DNA of 15,778 bases, taken from an uncultured Collinsella sp. (GTDB taxonomy: Bacteria > Actinomycetota > Coriobacteriia > Coriobacteriales > Coriobacteriaceae). Both the position numbers and the translations under genes were made by a program. Of the stretch, positions 1 through 5,526 are shown one piece after another. Every line of letters begins with the position of its first letter. Within the stretch, counting starts at the first letter, position 1. The DNA is taken from contig CAAENA010000055.1 of assembly GCA_900757205.1 (NCBI GenBank), forward strand, positions 1-15,778, in the 5' to 3' direction. The notes beneath the pieces were generated by a model that searched no databases, was not told the origin of the DNA, and saw nothing but the letters and a program-made list of their open reading frames with translations.

Positions 1-13
1 CGGTCGGAGGGGT

Positions 14-93
14 GGCTTTGTAAAGCCGTTTGTCTCCACCCGCGTAGCGGGTGGTTTAAAGCTGGCCGCTGCGCGGCCAGCAGACTAAAGTCT
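14..93. repeat. Chain of four short perfect hairpins
   Basis: Four different perfect inverted repeats follow one another within 80 bp of noncoding DNA downstream of the rplT terminator. They are GGCTTT/AAAGCC at 14-27, CCACCCGC/GCGGGTGG with loop GTA at 36-54, GCTGGCCGC/GCGGCCAGC with loop TGC at 61-81, and AGACT/AGTCT at 82-93. No open reading frame is supported here. The function is unknown; a multi-hairpin RNA 3' end or a REP-like repeat cluster are both possible. A similar chain lies upstream of infC at 1525-1709. Confidence 0.6.
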
Positions 94-95
94 TG

Positions 96-133
96 AAAAA
101 AAGAGGGAGCGCCGCGCACAGCGCGACACTCCC
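96..133 (-). terminator. Rho-independent terminator of infC-rpmI-rplT
   Basis: On the minus strand, about 20 nt after the rplT stop, a GC-rich stem runs from 133 to 105. It pairs GGGAG with CTCCC and GCGCG-type arms around a 3-nt loop, with two internal mismatches. A T-rich tail reading TCTTTTTTTC follows at 104-95. This is the classic layout of an intrinsic terminator and closes the translation operon. Confidence 0.85.
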
Positions 134-154
134 CTAGCGATTCAAGAGAATCTA

Positions 155-514
155 TTAGGCCTCGAGAGCCTTCTTGGCGATGGTAGCCAGCTCGTTGAAG
201 GACTCGATGTCCTCGTAAGCCATCTGAGCCAGGACCTTGCGGTCGAGCTCGATACCGGCGACCTTCAGGCCGTGCATGAACTGAGAGTAAGAGATGTCGT
301 TCAGACGAGCAGCAGCGTTGATACGGGTGATCCAGAGAGAACGGATCTCGCGCTTCTTATTGCGACGGTCACGGTACTGATACTGCAGGGAGTGCTGGAC
401 CTGCTCTTTAGCATGCTTGTAAGTACGCGAAGCGGCACCGTAGTAACCCTTCGCACGGTGCATAACGGTACGGCGCTTCTTCTTGGCGGCAACAGCGCGC
501 TTAATACGTGCCAT
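155..514 (-). CDS. rplT: 50S ribosomal protein L20
   Basis: This 119-residue protein is ribosomal protein L20, which binds 23S rRNA early in large-subunit assembly. The sequence shows the very basic N-terminal extension (MARIKRAVAAKKKRRTVMHR), the family pattern AKGYYGAASRTYKHAKEQV, and a C-terminal globular part with RINAAARLNDISYSQFMHGL. The length matches the family norm of about 117-120. The ATG at 514 follows an AGGAG ribosome-binding site on the minus strand. It is the last gene of infC-rpmI-rplT, 46 nt after rpmI, and a terminator follows. In several bacteria L20 represses this operon by binding its leader; whether that happens here cannot be read from the sequence. Confidence 0.97.
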   Translation of the reverse strand: MARIKRAVAAKKKRRTVMHRAKGYYGAASRTYKHAKEQVQHSLQYQYRDRRNKKREIRSLWITRINAAARLNDISYSQFMHGLKVAGIELDRKVLAQMAYEDIESFNELATIAKKALEA

Positions 515-560
515 GTTCTATCAACTCCTAGACGGTTAAACGAAAAACGGGAACGCGAAC

Positions 561-752
561 TTAGGCGAGACGCGACTTGATGACCTTGCGGTCGGCAGCG
601 GCGATCTCGGTCTCCTGACGGAAGCCACGCTTACGCTTGGTGGACTTCTTGCTCAGGATGTGGCTCTTGAAAGCCTTGGCGCGCATAAGCTTGCCGGTAC
701 CAGTCTTGCGGAAACGCTTCTTGGTGCCGCTGTGGGACTTCATCTTAGGCAT
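561..752 (-). CDS. rpmI: 50S ribosomal protein L35
   Basis: This 63-residue, strongly basic protein is ribosomal protein L35. It opens with the typical MPKMKSHSGTKKRFRKTGTG block, followed by KLMRAKAFKSHILSKKSTKRKR, and has the usual family length of about 64. Its ATG at 752 is preceded on the minus strand by AAGGAG with good spacing. It sits 32 nt after infC and 46 nt before rplT in the conserved infC-rpmI-rplT order, so the three are almost surely co-transcribed. Confidence 0.97.
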   Translation of the reverse strand: MPKMKSHSGTKKRFRKTGTGKLMRAKAFKSHILSKKSTKRKRGFRQETEIAAADRKVIKSRLA

Positions 753-784
753 GAAATACTCCTTAATCGGTTACAGAACACTAG

Positions 785-1339
785 TTACTTGGTATCGCTT
801 GCTGCTTTATCCTCATCGAAGGCGCCCTTAATTGGGGCGAGCAGCATAAGCATGTTACGGCCTTCCATCTTAGGCTTGGACTCGACCGTAGCGCAAGGCT
901 TAAGATCCTCGGCGAGCCGCTCGAGAACGTTAAGACCCTGCTCCGGGTGAGCCATCTCACGGCCGCGGAACATGATGGTGATCTTAACGCGTGCGCCCTT
1001 CTTGAGGAAACGCAGAACGTGGCCCTTCTTGGTCTCGTAGTCGCCAACGTCGATCTTGGGTCGGAACTTCATTTCCTTAACCTCGACCTTGGACTGGTTC
1101 TTACGAGCAGCCTTGGCTTTCATGGCCTGCTGGTACTTGAACTTACCGTAGTCCATGACCTTGCAGACCGGCGGCTCCGCGTTGGGAGCGATCTCGACCA
1201 GGTCGAGACCCTGATCGTCGGCGACGCGCTGGGCATCGCGGATGGCGAACAGGCCGAGTTGAGAGCCATCGACGCCAATCAAACGGCACGAAGATGCAGT
1301 GATCTCGTCGTTGATGCGGGTGTCATCAGACTTAGCTAT
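785..1339 (-). CDS. infC: Translation initiation factor IF-3 (probable AUA start)
   Basis: IF-3 binds the 30S subunit, keeps it free of 50S and checks the start codon. The N-terminal domain begins at TRINDEI, the family signature APNAEPPVCKVMDYGKF follows in the linker region, and the C-terminal domain carries FRGREMAH and ends KMEGRNMLMLLAPIKG. The reading frame is also open from an ATG at 1354, but that ATG has no ribosome-binding site in front of it. The five codons after it (GAG GTA GGG AAA) themselves form a strong GGAGGTAGGG Shine-Dalgarno placed 8 nt before an in-frame ATA at 1339. Starting at ATA gives 184 residues beginning (M)AKSDDTRINDEI, matching the length and N-terminus of known IF-3 proteins. 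Other bacteria start infC at AUU or similar codons, which IF-3 itself represses. The gene identity is certain; the AUA start is an inference. Confidence 0.93.
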   Translation of the reverse strand: MAKSDDTRINDEITASSCRLIGVDGSQLGLFAIRDAQRVADDQGLDLVEIAPNAEPPVCKVMDYGKFKYQQAMKAKAARKNQSKVEVKEMKFRPKIDVGDYETKKGHVLRFLKKGARVKITIMFRGREMAHPEQGLNVLERLAEDLKPCATVESKPKMEGRNMLMLLAPIKGAFDEDKAASDTK

Positions 1340-1359
1340 TTTCCCTACCTCCATTCATA

Positions 1360-1556
1360 AAAAAATAACCCGGCGCTTCTTTGCAACCAGGTCGTAAACA
1401 TAGACATCCTCGATATGAGGAAGAGAATCTAAGTTGTATGACCAGTCAGCTGCTCATTGGCGCCAAAAGGTGGGAACCCTCGGGTTCCTCTTTAGGGCAT
1501 TGCGGGAACAACGCCTTGTGGATAATAACACGCGCAGCGCGTTATCACATTACGTA
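1360..1556 (-). other. Probable leader/promoter region of infC
   Basis: About 200 bp of noncoding DNA lies between infC and the duplicated tRNA terminator and must hold the operon promoter and 5' leader. A perfect 7-bp hairpin (GGAACCC/GGGTTCC) lies at 1473-1488; read on the minus strand it is followed shortly by CCTTTT, and on the plus strand by TCTTT. A second hairpin (ATAAC and CGC arms, loop GCA) lies at 1525-1545. I could not pick a convincing -35/-10 pair. An attenuating leader is plausible but unproven. Confidence 0.4.
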
Positions 1557-1625
1557 CACGAAAAAGGGAGGCCGTAGCCCCCTTGAAGCGCAGGTGCATG
1601 TATGGTGCCCGAGGCGAGACTCGAA
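1557..1625 (-). repeat. Duplicate of the tRNA-Leu 3' end and terminator (copy 1)
   Basis: This 69-bp stretch is a direct repeat of 1741-1809 at a constant offset of 184 bp. The part at 1595-1625 is identical over 31 bp to 1779-1809, which holds the T-arm, acceptor 3' strand, CCA end and trailer of tRNA-Leu. The left part (1557-1584) is a diverged copy of the tRNA terminator with a mismatched stem and the same A-run. No 5' half of a tRNA follows, so it is a fragment and not a gene. It may be an old attachment-site duplication. Confidence 0.8.
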
Positions 1626-1709
1626 GGGCCTTCGCTTCGCGAAGCCCCGAGCTTCGGGCGCATGGCGCCCTCGCCACGCTCCGCTACAAACAGGCCTCAG
1701 GCCTGTTTG
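1626..1709. repeat. Chain of hairpins with 3-nt loops
   Basis: Between the two tRNA 3'-end copies lie several consecutive perfect hairpins, each with a 3-nt loop. They are CTTCGC/GCGAAG (loop TTC, 1630-1644), CCCGA/TCGGG (loop GCT, 1646-1658), GGGCGC/GCGCCC (loop ATG, 1656-1670) and CAAACAGGCC/GGCCTGTTTG (loop TCA, 1687-1709). The second and third share bases and so are mutually exclusive. The stems differ in sequence but share one layout, as in the chain at 14-93. No coding potential is supported. Confidence 0.6.
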
Positions 1710-1744
1710 CTTAACGCTCCGCGCGCTCACGCGAGTTCGGCACG

Positions 1745-1767
1745 AAAAAGGGGGCCGCAACCCCCTT
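1745..1767 (-). terminator. Terminator after tRNA-Leu
   Basis: On the minus strand, 19 nt after the CCA end, AAGGGGG pairs with CCCCCTT around a 6-nt loop and runs into TTTTT. The stem has seven perfect pairs. This is a clear intrinsic terminator for the tRNA gene; a degenerate second copy sits at 1561-1584. Confidence 0.85.
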
Positions 1768-1786
1768 GAACGCTCACTTGCATGTA

Positions 1787-1873
1787 TGGTGCCCGAGGCG
1801 AGACTCGAACTCGCACGTTGTTGCCAACGGTGGATTTTGAGTCCACTGCGTCTGCCAATTCCGCCACTCGGGC
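1787..1873 (-). tRNA. tRNA-Leu, anticodon CAA (reads UUG)
   Basis: On the minus strand an 87-nt cloverleaf can be folded. The acceptor is GCCCGAG/CTCGGGC with discriminator A and an encoded CCA. The anticodon stem is GTGGA/TCCAC around the loop CTCAAAA, giving anticodon CAA. A long variable arm (CGTTG/CAACG) is typical of class II leucine tRNAs. The T-arm is GCGAG-TTCGAGT-CTCGC. It lies about 40 nt downstream of the transglutaminase-like gene and ends in a strong terminator. Its 3' third is duplicated at 1595-1625. Confidence 0.96.
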
Positions 1874-1912
1874 ACGTAATGCGTGAGTTAGTTTATCACA
1901 GCTTTCTGCCGA

Positions 1913-3346
1913 TTAGCTCGAAAATGGAACTTCGAGCATTTCGATGAGTTCGACCGAACGGAGCATCTCGCGCTGGCGGCACCCGCGTCCGTCAACCGAG
2001 GCCTCGCCCATCTGGTTATCATAGGGATCCTCGCGCATACCGTCGAAAGCGGGCTCGAATTCAGCCTGGAATCGATTGTTGGCCACCATACGCCACGGAT
2101 CGAGATTGCCAAAATAATGGCGGCGACGCCACTCTTCTCCCATCCTTCGAGCAGAAGAGCCGAATGAAACGTCCGCGTTTAGCCAACCAGTCTGCGGCGT
2201 ATAGAACTCCGCCCAGTCATGCGGCCCCACCGAGTCGGGCGCAACGTACAGGCCACTCTGCCAACGGGCGGGCACGCCGGCAATACGGCACATGGTGATA
2301 AACGTGAGCGCCATAACGCCGCAATCCCCACGAAGTGAATGCGCGCAGTCATCGGCAATTGAACCCAGAAGCAGATACGGTGGCTGATATCGATAGTCGA
2401 TATGTTGTGTCAGATAATCATAGATAGCCCGGGCACGATAGAGCGGATCGACGAGCCCGTCCATGATGCGCGCCGTCAGTTGACGCAGATACGGCGTAAA
2501 CGCGATGTGCGGTCGGTCCTCGGAAGCGTCCTCGGGCAGCGGTGCATCCATGCACGGGCGTTCGGGCAGCGCACCTCCATAAATGTCGCAATAGGCAGCA
2601 TTAATGTGATAACGATAGGATACCGAGAACAAGCGATCGGTCGAAGAGCACCATGAGGCGGTGCGTGCCGGCGCATCCTCGGGGGCAACATGCCCCTCCA
2701 GCGTCATATCGAGAACTTCGACCTGAGACTGTTGACGGCAGGCGGCAGCAACGGGAAGCCACGCGCGAACGGCCTCCCCCTCAAGAGCACCGGGGACAGA
2801 CACGGACGCCTTAAGGGTAATGACGCGAGACAGCCCATTCTGCGATTCCATCTCCTTGAGCATCTGGTTGCGTAGCGCAATTCCGTCCGCAGGATCGGGA
2901 CGCATGCCGGGGACCTCTTTGGGATACACGCGAAGCGAATTGAGGAAGTTATCGAGAACGAACAGCTCGCCATCGATAAAGCGCCAGTCAATACGCTTGC
3001 GATCAATCAGATCGTCAAACTGCTCTTCGGTAAACTCTGGCCACTCCTCGCGAATCATCGCAATGGCTCGATCACGCGGCACCGAAAAATGAAGCGGAGT
3101 CTCGAGCATGCGATACCGCTCGGCACGGACGCAGGCTACCAGAGAAGGCTCAGGATTCTGCCCCAAAAGACGATCACAAGCCGCAACAGCCTGCGTCAAA
3201 TATCCGGCATCCTTGAGACGAAGAATCTCGGGCGGCAATCCAACATCGAGATGACGAAAGTCATCACAGCAAACATCAACAGAGCAACCAACAGGACCCT
3301 CGTCAATAACCTTCCCATCCGAAGGCAGCACATTAATAACAGCCAT
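1913..3346 (-). CDS. Transglutaminase-like domain protein
   Basis: This 477-residue protein carries a transglutaminase-like core near its C-terminus. Cys342 (RGDCGVMALTF), His376 (GPHDWAEFYTP) and Asp392 (LNADVSFG) form the expected catalytic triad in the right order and spacing. The N-terminal 300 residues are not recognised; they include a helical stretch at 40-80 and a WPEFTEEQFDDLIDRKRIDW segment. There is no signal peptide or membrane segment, so it is probably cytoplasmic. Related proteins are often peptidases or amidases, but the substrate here is unknown. The frame opens earlier at a GTG (3364), but the ATG at 3346 has GGAG 7 nt upstream and is the better start. A good promoter lies at 3382-3410. 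It is followed by tRNA-Leu on the same strand. Confidence 0.85.
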   Translation of the reverse strand: MAVINVLPSDGKVIDEGPVGCSVDVCCDDFRHLDVGLPPEILRLKDAGYLTQAVAACDRLLGQNPEPSLVACVRAERYRMLETPLHFSVPRDRAIAMIREEWPEFTEEQFDDLIDRKRIDWRFIDGELFVLDNFLNSLRVYPKEVPGMRPDPADGIALRNQMLKEMESQNGLSRVITLKASVSVPGALEGEAVRAWLPVAAACRQQSQVEVLDMTLEGHVAPEDAPARTASWCSSTDRLFSVSYRYHINAAYCDIYGGALPERPCMDAPLPEDASEDRPHIAFTPYLRQLTARIMDGLVDPLYRARAIYDYLTQHIDYRYQPPYLLLGSIADDCAHSLRGDCGVMALTFITMCRIAGVPARWQSGLYVAPDSVGPHDWAEFYTPQTGWLNADVSFGSSARRMGEEWRRRHYFGNLDPWRMVANNRFQAEFEPAFDGMREDPYDNQMGEASVDGRGCRQREMLRSVELIEMLEVPFSS

Positions 3347-3381
3347 ACCGAAACTCCAAGTCACTAGAACGCTTGAAGCCC

Positions 3382-3410
3382 ATTGTAGCGAGATAAAAAG
3401 AAAGCCCCAA
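3382..3410 (-). promoter_or_regulatory. Promoter of the transglutaminase-like gene
   Basis: On the minus strand TTGGGG (3410-3405) and TACAAT (3387-3382) are separated by exactly 17 nt, a good sigma-70-type pair. Transcription would start about 30 nt before the chosen ATG at 3346. Confidence 0.65.
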
Positions 3411-3450
3411 CAAGGGAGCCATCAACACCGCCGAACGGTAGTCAAAAAAA

Positions 3451-3541
3451 TGAATTCAGCCCAGTAACCCTGTAGCGAGTTAACAAAGGAGGCCCCGTTT
3501 CCCCGGAGCTGATTCCGTCGCGCGACTTCTGGCGAAGCCAG
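3451..3541. repeat. Degenerate tandem half-copy of the fba downstream hairpin
   Basis: This segment is a direct repeat of 3550-3638, about 99 bp apart. It shares the landmarks AATTCAG, GTAACCCTG, GGCCCCGT/AGCCCCGT, CGCGACTTCTG and CGAAGCCAG. It has the left arm and centre of the long hairpin at 3586-3677 but not the right arm, so it cannot form the full stem. It lies in the noncoding gap between fba and the transglutaminase-like gene. Confidence 0.6.
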
Positions 3542-3585
3542 TAGCCACCTTAATTCAGACTCGTAACCCTGCGGCGTTAAACGAA

Positions 3586-3677
3586 GGAAGCCCCGTCCCC
3601 CGGAACTGTTTCCTTGGCGCGACTTCTGACGAAGCCAGGTGAGCGCAAAGGAAACAGTGTAGGGAGACGGGGCTTCC
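3586..3677 (-). terminator. Very long hairpin after fba (probable terminator)
   Basis: Starting 20 nt after the fba stop, arms of about 35 nt pair over most of their length. The outer stem is 12 perfect pairs (GGAAGCCCCGTC with GACGGGGCTTCC), the inner stem 11 perfect pairs (ACTGTTTCCTT with AAGGAAACAGT), then GCGC/GCGC, with short mismatched bulges between. On the minus strand the stem is followed by TTCGTTT, a mediocre U tract. It probably ends fba transcription, but its size is far beyond what a terminator needs. Confidence 0.6.
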
Positions 3678-3697
3678 GGTGGGAAGTTTAGCGACGC

Positions 3698-4564
3698 TTA
3701 CGCCTTGTTGACGGAGCCAAACTCCTCCATGAGCTCCTTGGTGCGGGCAACGATGTTGTCGCGACCAGGCTTGAGGAGCTTGCGGGGGTCAAAGCCCTTG
3801 CCCTGCTGATCCTTGCCAGCCTCGATGTACTCGCGAACGCCCTTGGCGAAGACGAGCTGCAGGTCGGTGTTGACGTTGATCTTGGAGATACCCAGGGAGA
3901 TGGCCTTCTTGATCTGATCCTCGGGGATGCCGGTACCACCGTGCAGAACGAGGGGCAGGTCGCCGGTCTGAGCCTTGATCTCGCCCAGACGCTCGAAGGA
4001 AAGGCCAGCCCAGTCGGCGGGATACACGCCGTGGATGTTGCCGATGCCGCAGGCGAGGAAGTCGACGCCCAGGTCAGCGATCTGCTTGCACTCAGCAGGA
4101 TCAGCGAGCTCGCCGCTGGAGGTCACGCCGTCCTCGGTGCCGCCGATGCCGCCGACCTCGGCCTCGATGGACATGCCCTTGGAGTGGGCAAGCTCAACGA
4201 GCTCCTTGGTGCGGTCGAGGTTAAGCTGGAAGGTCTCCTCGTGAGAGCCGTCATACATGATGGACGTGAAGCCGGCCTCGATGCACTTGAAGCAGTCCTC
4301 GTAAGAACCGTGATCGAGGTGAAGGGCGACGGGAACGGTAACGCCCGTGGCCTCGACGGCAGCCTTGACCATGTCGGCGCAGACCTTGAAACCGCCCATC
4401 CACTTGGCGGCACCAGCGGTGCACTGAAGGATCAGCGGAGACTTGGCCTCCTCGGCGGCCTGGAGAATAGCCAGGGTCCACTCGAGGTTGTTGGTGTTGA
4501 AGGCACCGAGACCGTACTTGCCGGCCTCGGCCTTCTTGAGCATGTCTGCTGCGTTGACGAGCAT
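3698..4564 (-). CDS. fba: Class II fructose-1,6-bisphosphate aldolase
   Basis: This 288-residue enzyme cleaves fructose 1,6-bisphosphate to glyceraldehyde 3-phosphate and dihydroxyacetone phosphate in glycolysis, and is zinc-dependent. Visible landmarks are GLGAFNTNNLEWTLAILQAA near the N-terminus, catalytic Asp84 and zinc ligand His85 in LDHGS, Glu136 in IEAEVGGIGG, zinc ligand His178 in GNIHG, zinc ligand His208 in LVLHGGTGI, and the phosphate-binding KINVNTDL. The frame is open 32 codons further upstream, but the ATG at 4564 has a perfect AGGAGG in front and begins at the usual MLVNAADMLKKA. It appears monocistronic, with its own promoter and a long downstream hairpin. A tagatose-bisphosphate aldolase of the same family cannot be excluded, but the position and single copy favour the glycolytic enzyme. 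Confidence 0.92.
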   Translation of the reverse strand: MLVNAADMLKKAEAGKYGLGAFNTNNLEWTLAILQAAEEAKSPLILQCTAGAAKWMGGFKVCADMVKAAVEATGVTVPVALHLDHGSYEDCFKCIEAGFTSIMYDGSHEETFQLNLDRTKELVELAHSKGMSIEAEVGGIGGTEDGVTSSGELADPAECKQIADLGVDFLACGIGNIHGVYPADWAGLSFERLGEIKAQTGDLPLVLHGGTGIPEDQIKKAISLGISKINVNTDLQLVFAKGVREYIEAGKDQQGKGFDPRKLLKPGRDNIVARTKELMEEFGSVNKA

Positions 4565-4604
4565 AAAAGAAACCTCCTGTAAGGTTGCTCCGATAACGCC
4601 TGAG

Positions 4605-4632
4605 ATTTTACCACGGCGCACCCGAGCATAAA
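4605..4632 (-). promoter_or_regulatory. Probable fba promoter (extended -10)
   Basis: On the minus strand TGGTAAAAT (4613-4605) forms an extended -10 element about 40 nt before the fba start codon. The -35 is weak: TTTATG at a 16-nt spacing or GTTTAT at 17. The TGn extension would compensate. Confidence 0.5.
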
Positions 4633-4653
4633 CGTTCGTTTGTTCACGAATAT

Positions 4654-4728
4654 CGTCCAAACAGTCTTTTTTGACCGTTTGCCCTACGGAATCGGCCCGT
4701 TGGGGAAAAATAGCTTGACGTTTGGACG
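4654..4728. promoter_or_regulatory. Inverted repeats upstream of fba, possible operators
   Basis: An imperfect inverted repeat, AAACaGTC-N6-GACcGTTT, spans 4659-4680. A 9-bp exact inverted pair, CGTCCAAAC (4654-4662) and GTTTGGACG (4720-4728), surrounds it. They lie just upstream of the fba promoter. They could be regulator sites, but no known consensus was matched. Confidence 0.3.
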
Positions 4729-4758
4729 CTTCTCGTGCTTCAAAAGCCGACTATTAAG

Positions 4759-5442
4759 CTACATCTGCATGAAAGGGTTCTGCATGAGTTCGCGTGCCAT
4801 GGTGGTCGAATCGCCATGGCCGGTTAGGCAAACGGTATCGGGCGGGAGAAGCCGGGCGAGCTTGGAGAGCGAGCGCAGAATCGCTGCCTCGTCGCCACCG
4901 GCAAGATCGGTGCGGCCGTGGCTGCCCGGGAATAGCGTGTCGCCCACAAAGGCAATGTTCCCCTGCTCGGTGGCAGCAAACAAGACGATACCGCCCGGCG
5001 TATGCCCGGGTGTCTCGATCACCTGCAGGCAGATATCGCCCACCTCGATAGCATCGCCCTCGGCGAGCAGGCGCGTCGGCTCACCCGGATCGGGCGTCTC
5101 GATACCCCACATGGCGCGCTGCTCCTCGATATTTGCGCGAGGTACCGTCACGTCCTTAGCGCACAACTCATATAATGCGCCGTTGCCAATGACAGCTCGA
5201 ACCCCGGCAACACCACCAACATGGTCGGCATGGCCATGAGTGCATACGGCGCCAAGCACGCGTACGCCGGGATGCTCGGCTCGAATATGCTCCACCAGGC
5301 GCTCGCCTTCCCATGCGGGGTCGATAATCACGCACTCATTGTCCGAAATAACAGCATAGCTATTGGTCTGAATGGGACCGTTTACGAGCGTCTCGATCTC
5401 GACCGACCCCTTGGAAGTTAAATCCAAGGGCACAGCACTCAT
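4759..5442 (-). CDS. Metallo-beta-lactamase-fold hydrolase (glyoxalase II-like)
   Basis: This 227-residue protein has the full metal-binding set of the metallo-beta-lactamase fold. It carries THGHADH (His69, His71, Asp73, His74), His147 in ETPGHTPGG, Asp168 in FVGDTLFPGSHGRTD and His209 in LTGHGDST. The length and the GRTD and NPF motifs fit the small YcbL/glyoxalase II-like group, which hydrolyses thioesters such as S-lactoylglutathione or unknown substrates. The ATG at 5442 follows GGAGAGG. It lies 84 nt after rel on the same strand, a neighbourhood seen in many Gram-positive genomes, so it is probably co-transcribed with recJ and rel. The true substrate cannot be read from the sequence. 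Confidence 0.88.
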   Translation of the reverse strand: MSAVPLDLTSKGSVEIETLVNGPIQTNSYAVISDNECVIIDPAWEGERLVEHIRAEHPGVRVLGAVCTHGHADHVGGVAGVRAVIGNGALYELCAKDVTVPRANIEEQRAMWGIETPDPGEPTRLLAEGDAIEVGDICLQVIETPGHTPGGIVLFAATEQGNIAFVGDTLFPGSHGRTDLAGGDEAAILRSLSKLARLLPPDTVCLTGHGDSTTMARELMQNPFMQM

Positions 5443-5462
5443 GTCCCTCTCCTCTCTATAGA

Positions 5463-5490
5463 ACTCGAGGCATCAAACGATGCCTCGAGT
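5463..5490. repeat. Perfect 12-bp hairpin between rel and the hydrolase gene
   Basis: ACTCGAGGCATC (5463-5474) and GATGCCTCGAGT (5479-5490) pair perfectly around AAAC. It lies in the 84-nt gap between rel and the hydrolase gene. No T-run follows on either strand, so it is not a standard terminator. It could stabilise a processed mRNA end or be a partial transcription stop. Confidence 0.6.
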
Positions 5491-5526
5491 GTAGCGAATA
5501 TCGATAATGTGACACGTTCGTCGCAA

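Noticed and set aside
1595..1625. A second tRNA gene
   Set aside because: Only the T-arm and acceptor 3' strand are present; no anticodon arm or 5' half follows.
1381..1947. Plus-strand 188-codon frame across the tRNA-Leu region
   Set aside because: It reads through the tRNA gene, its terminator, the duplicated tRNA end and the hairpins, so it cannot be a gene.
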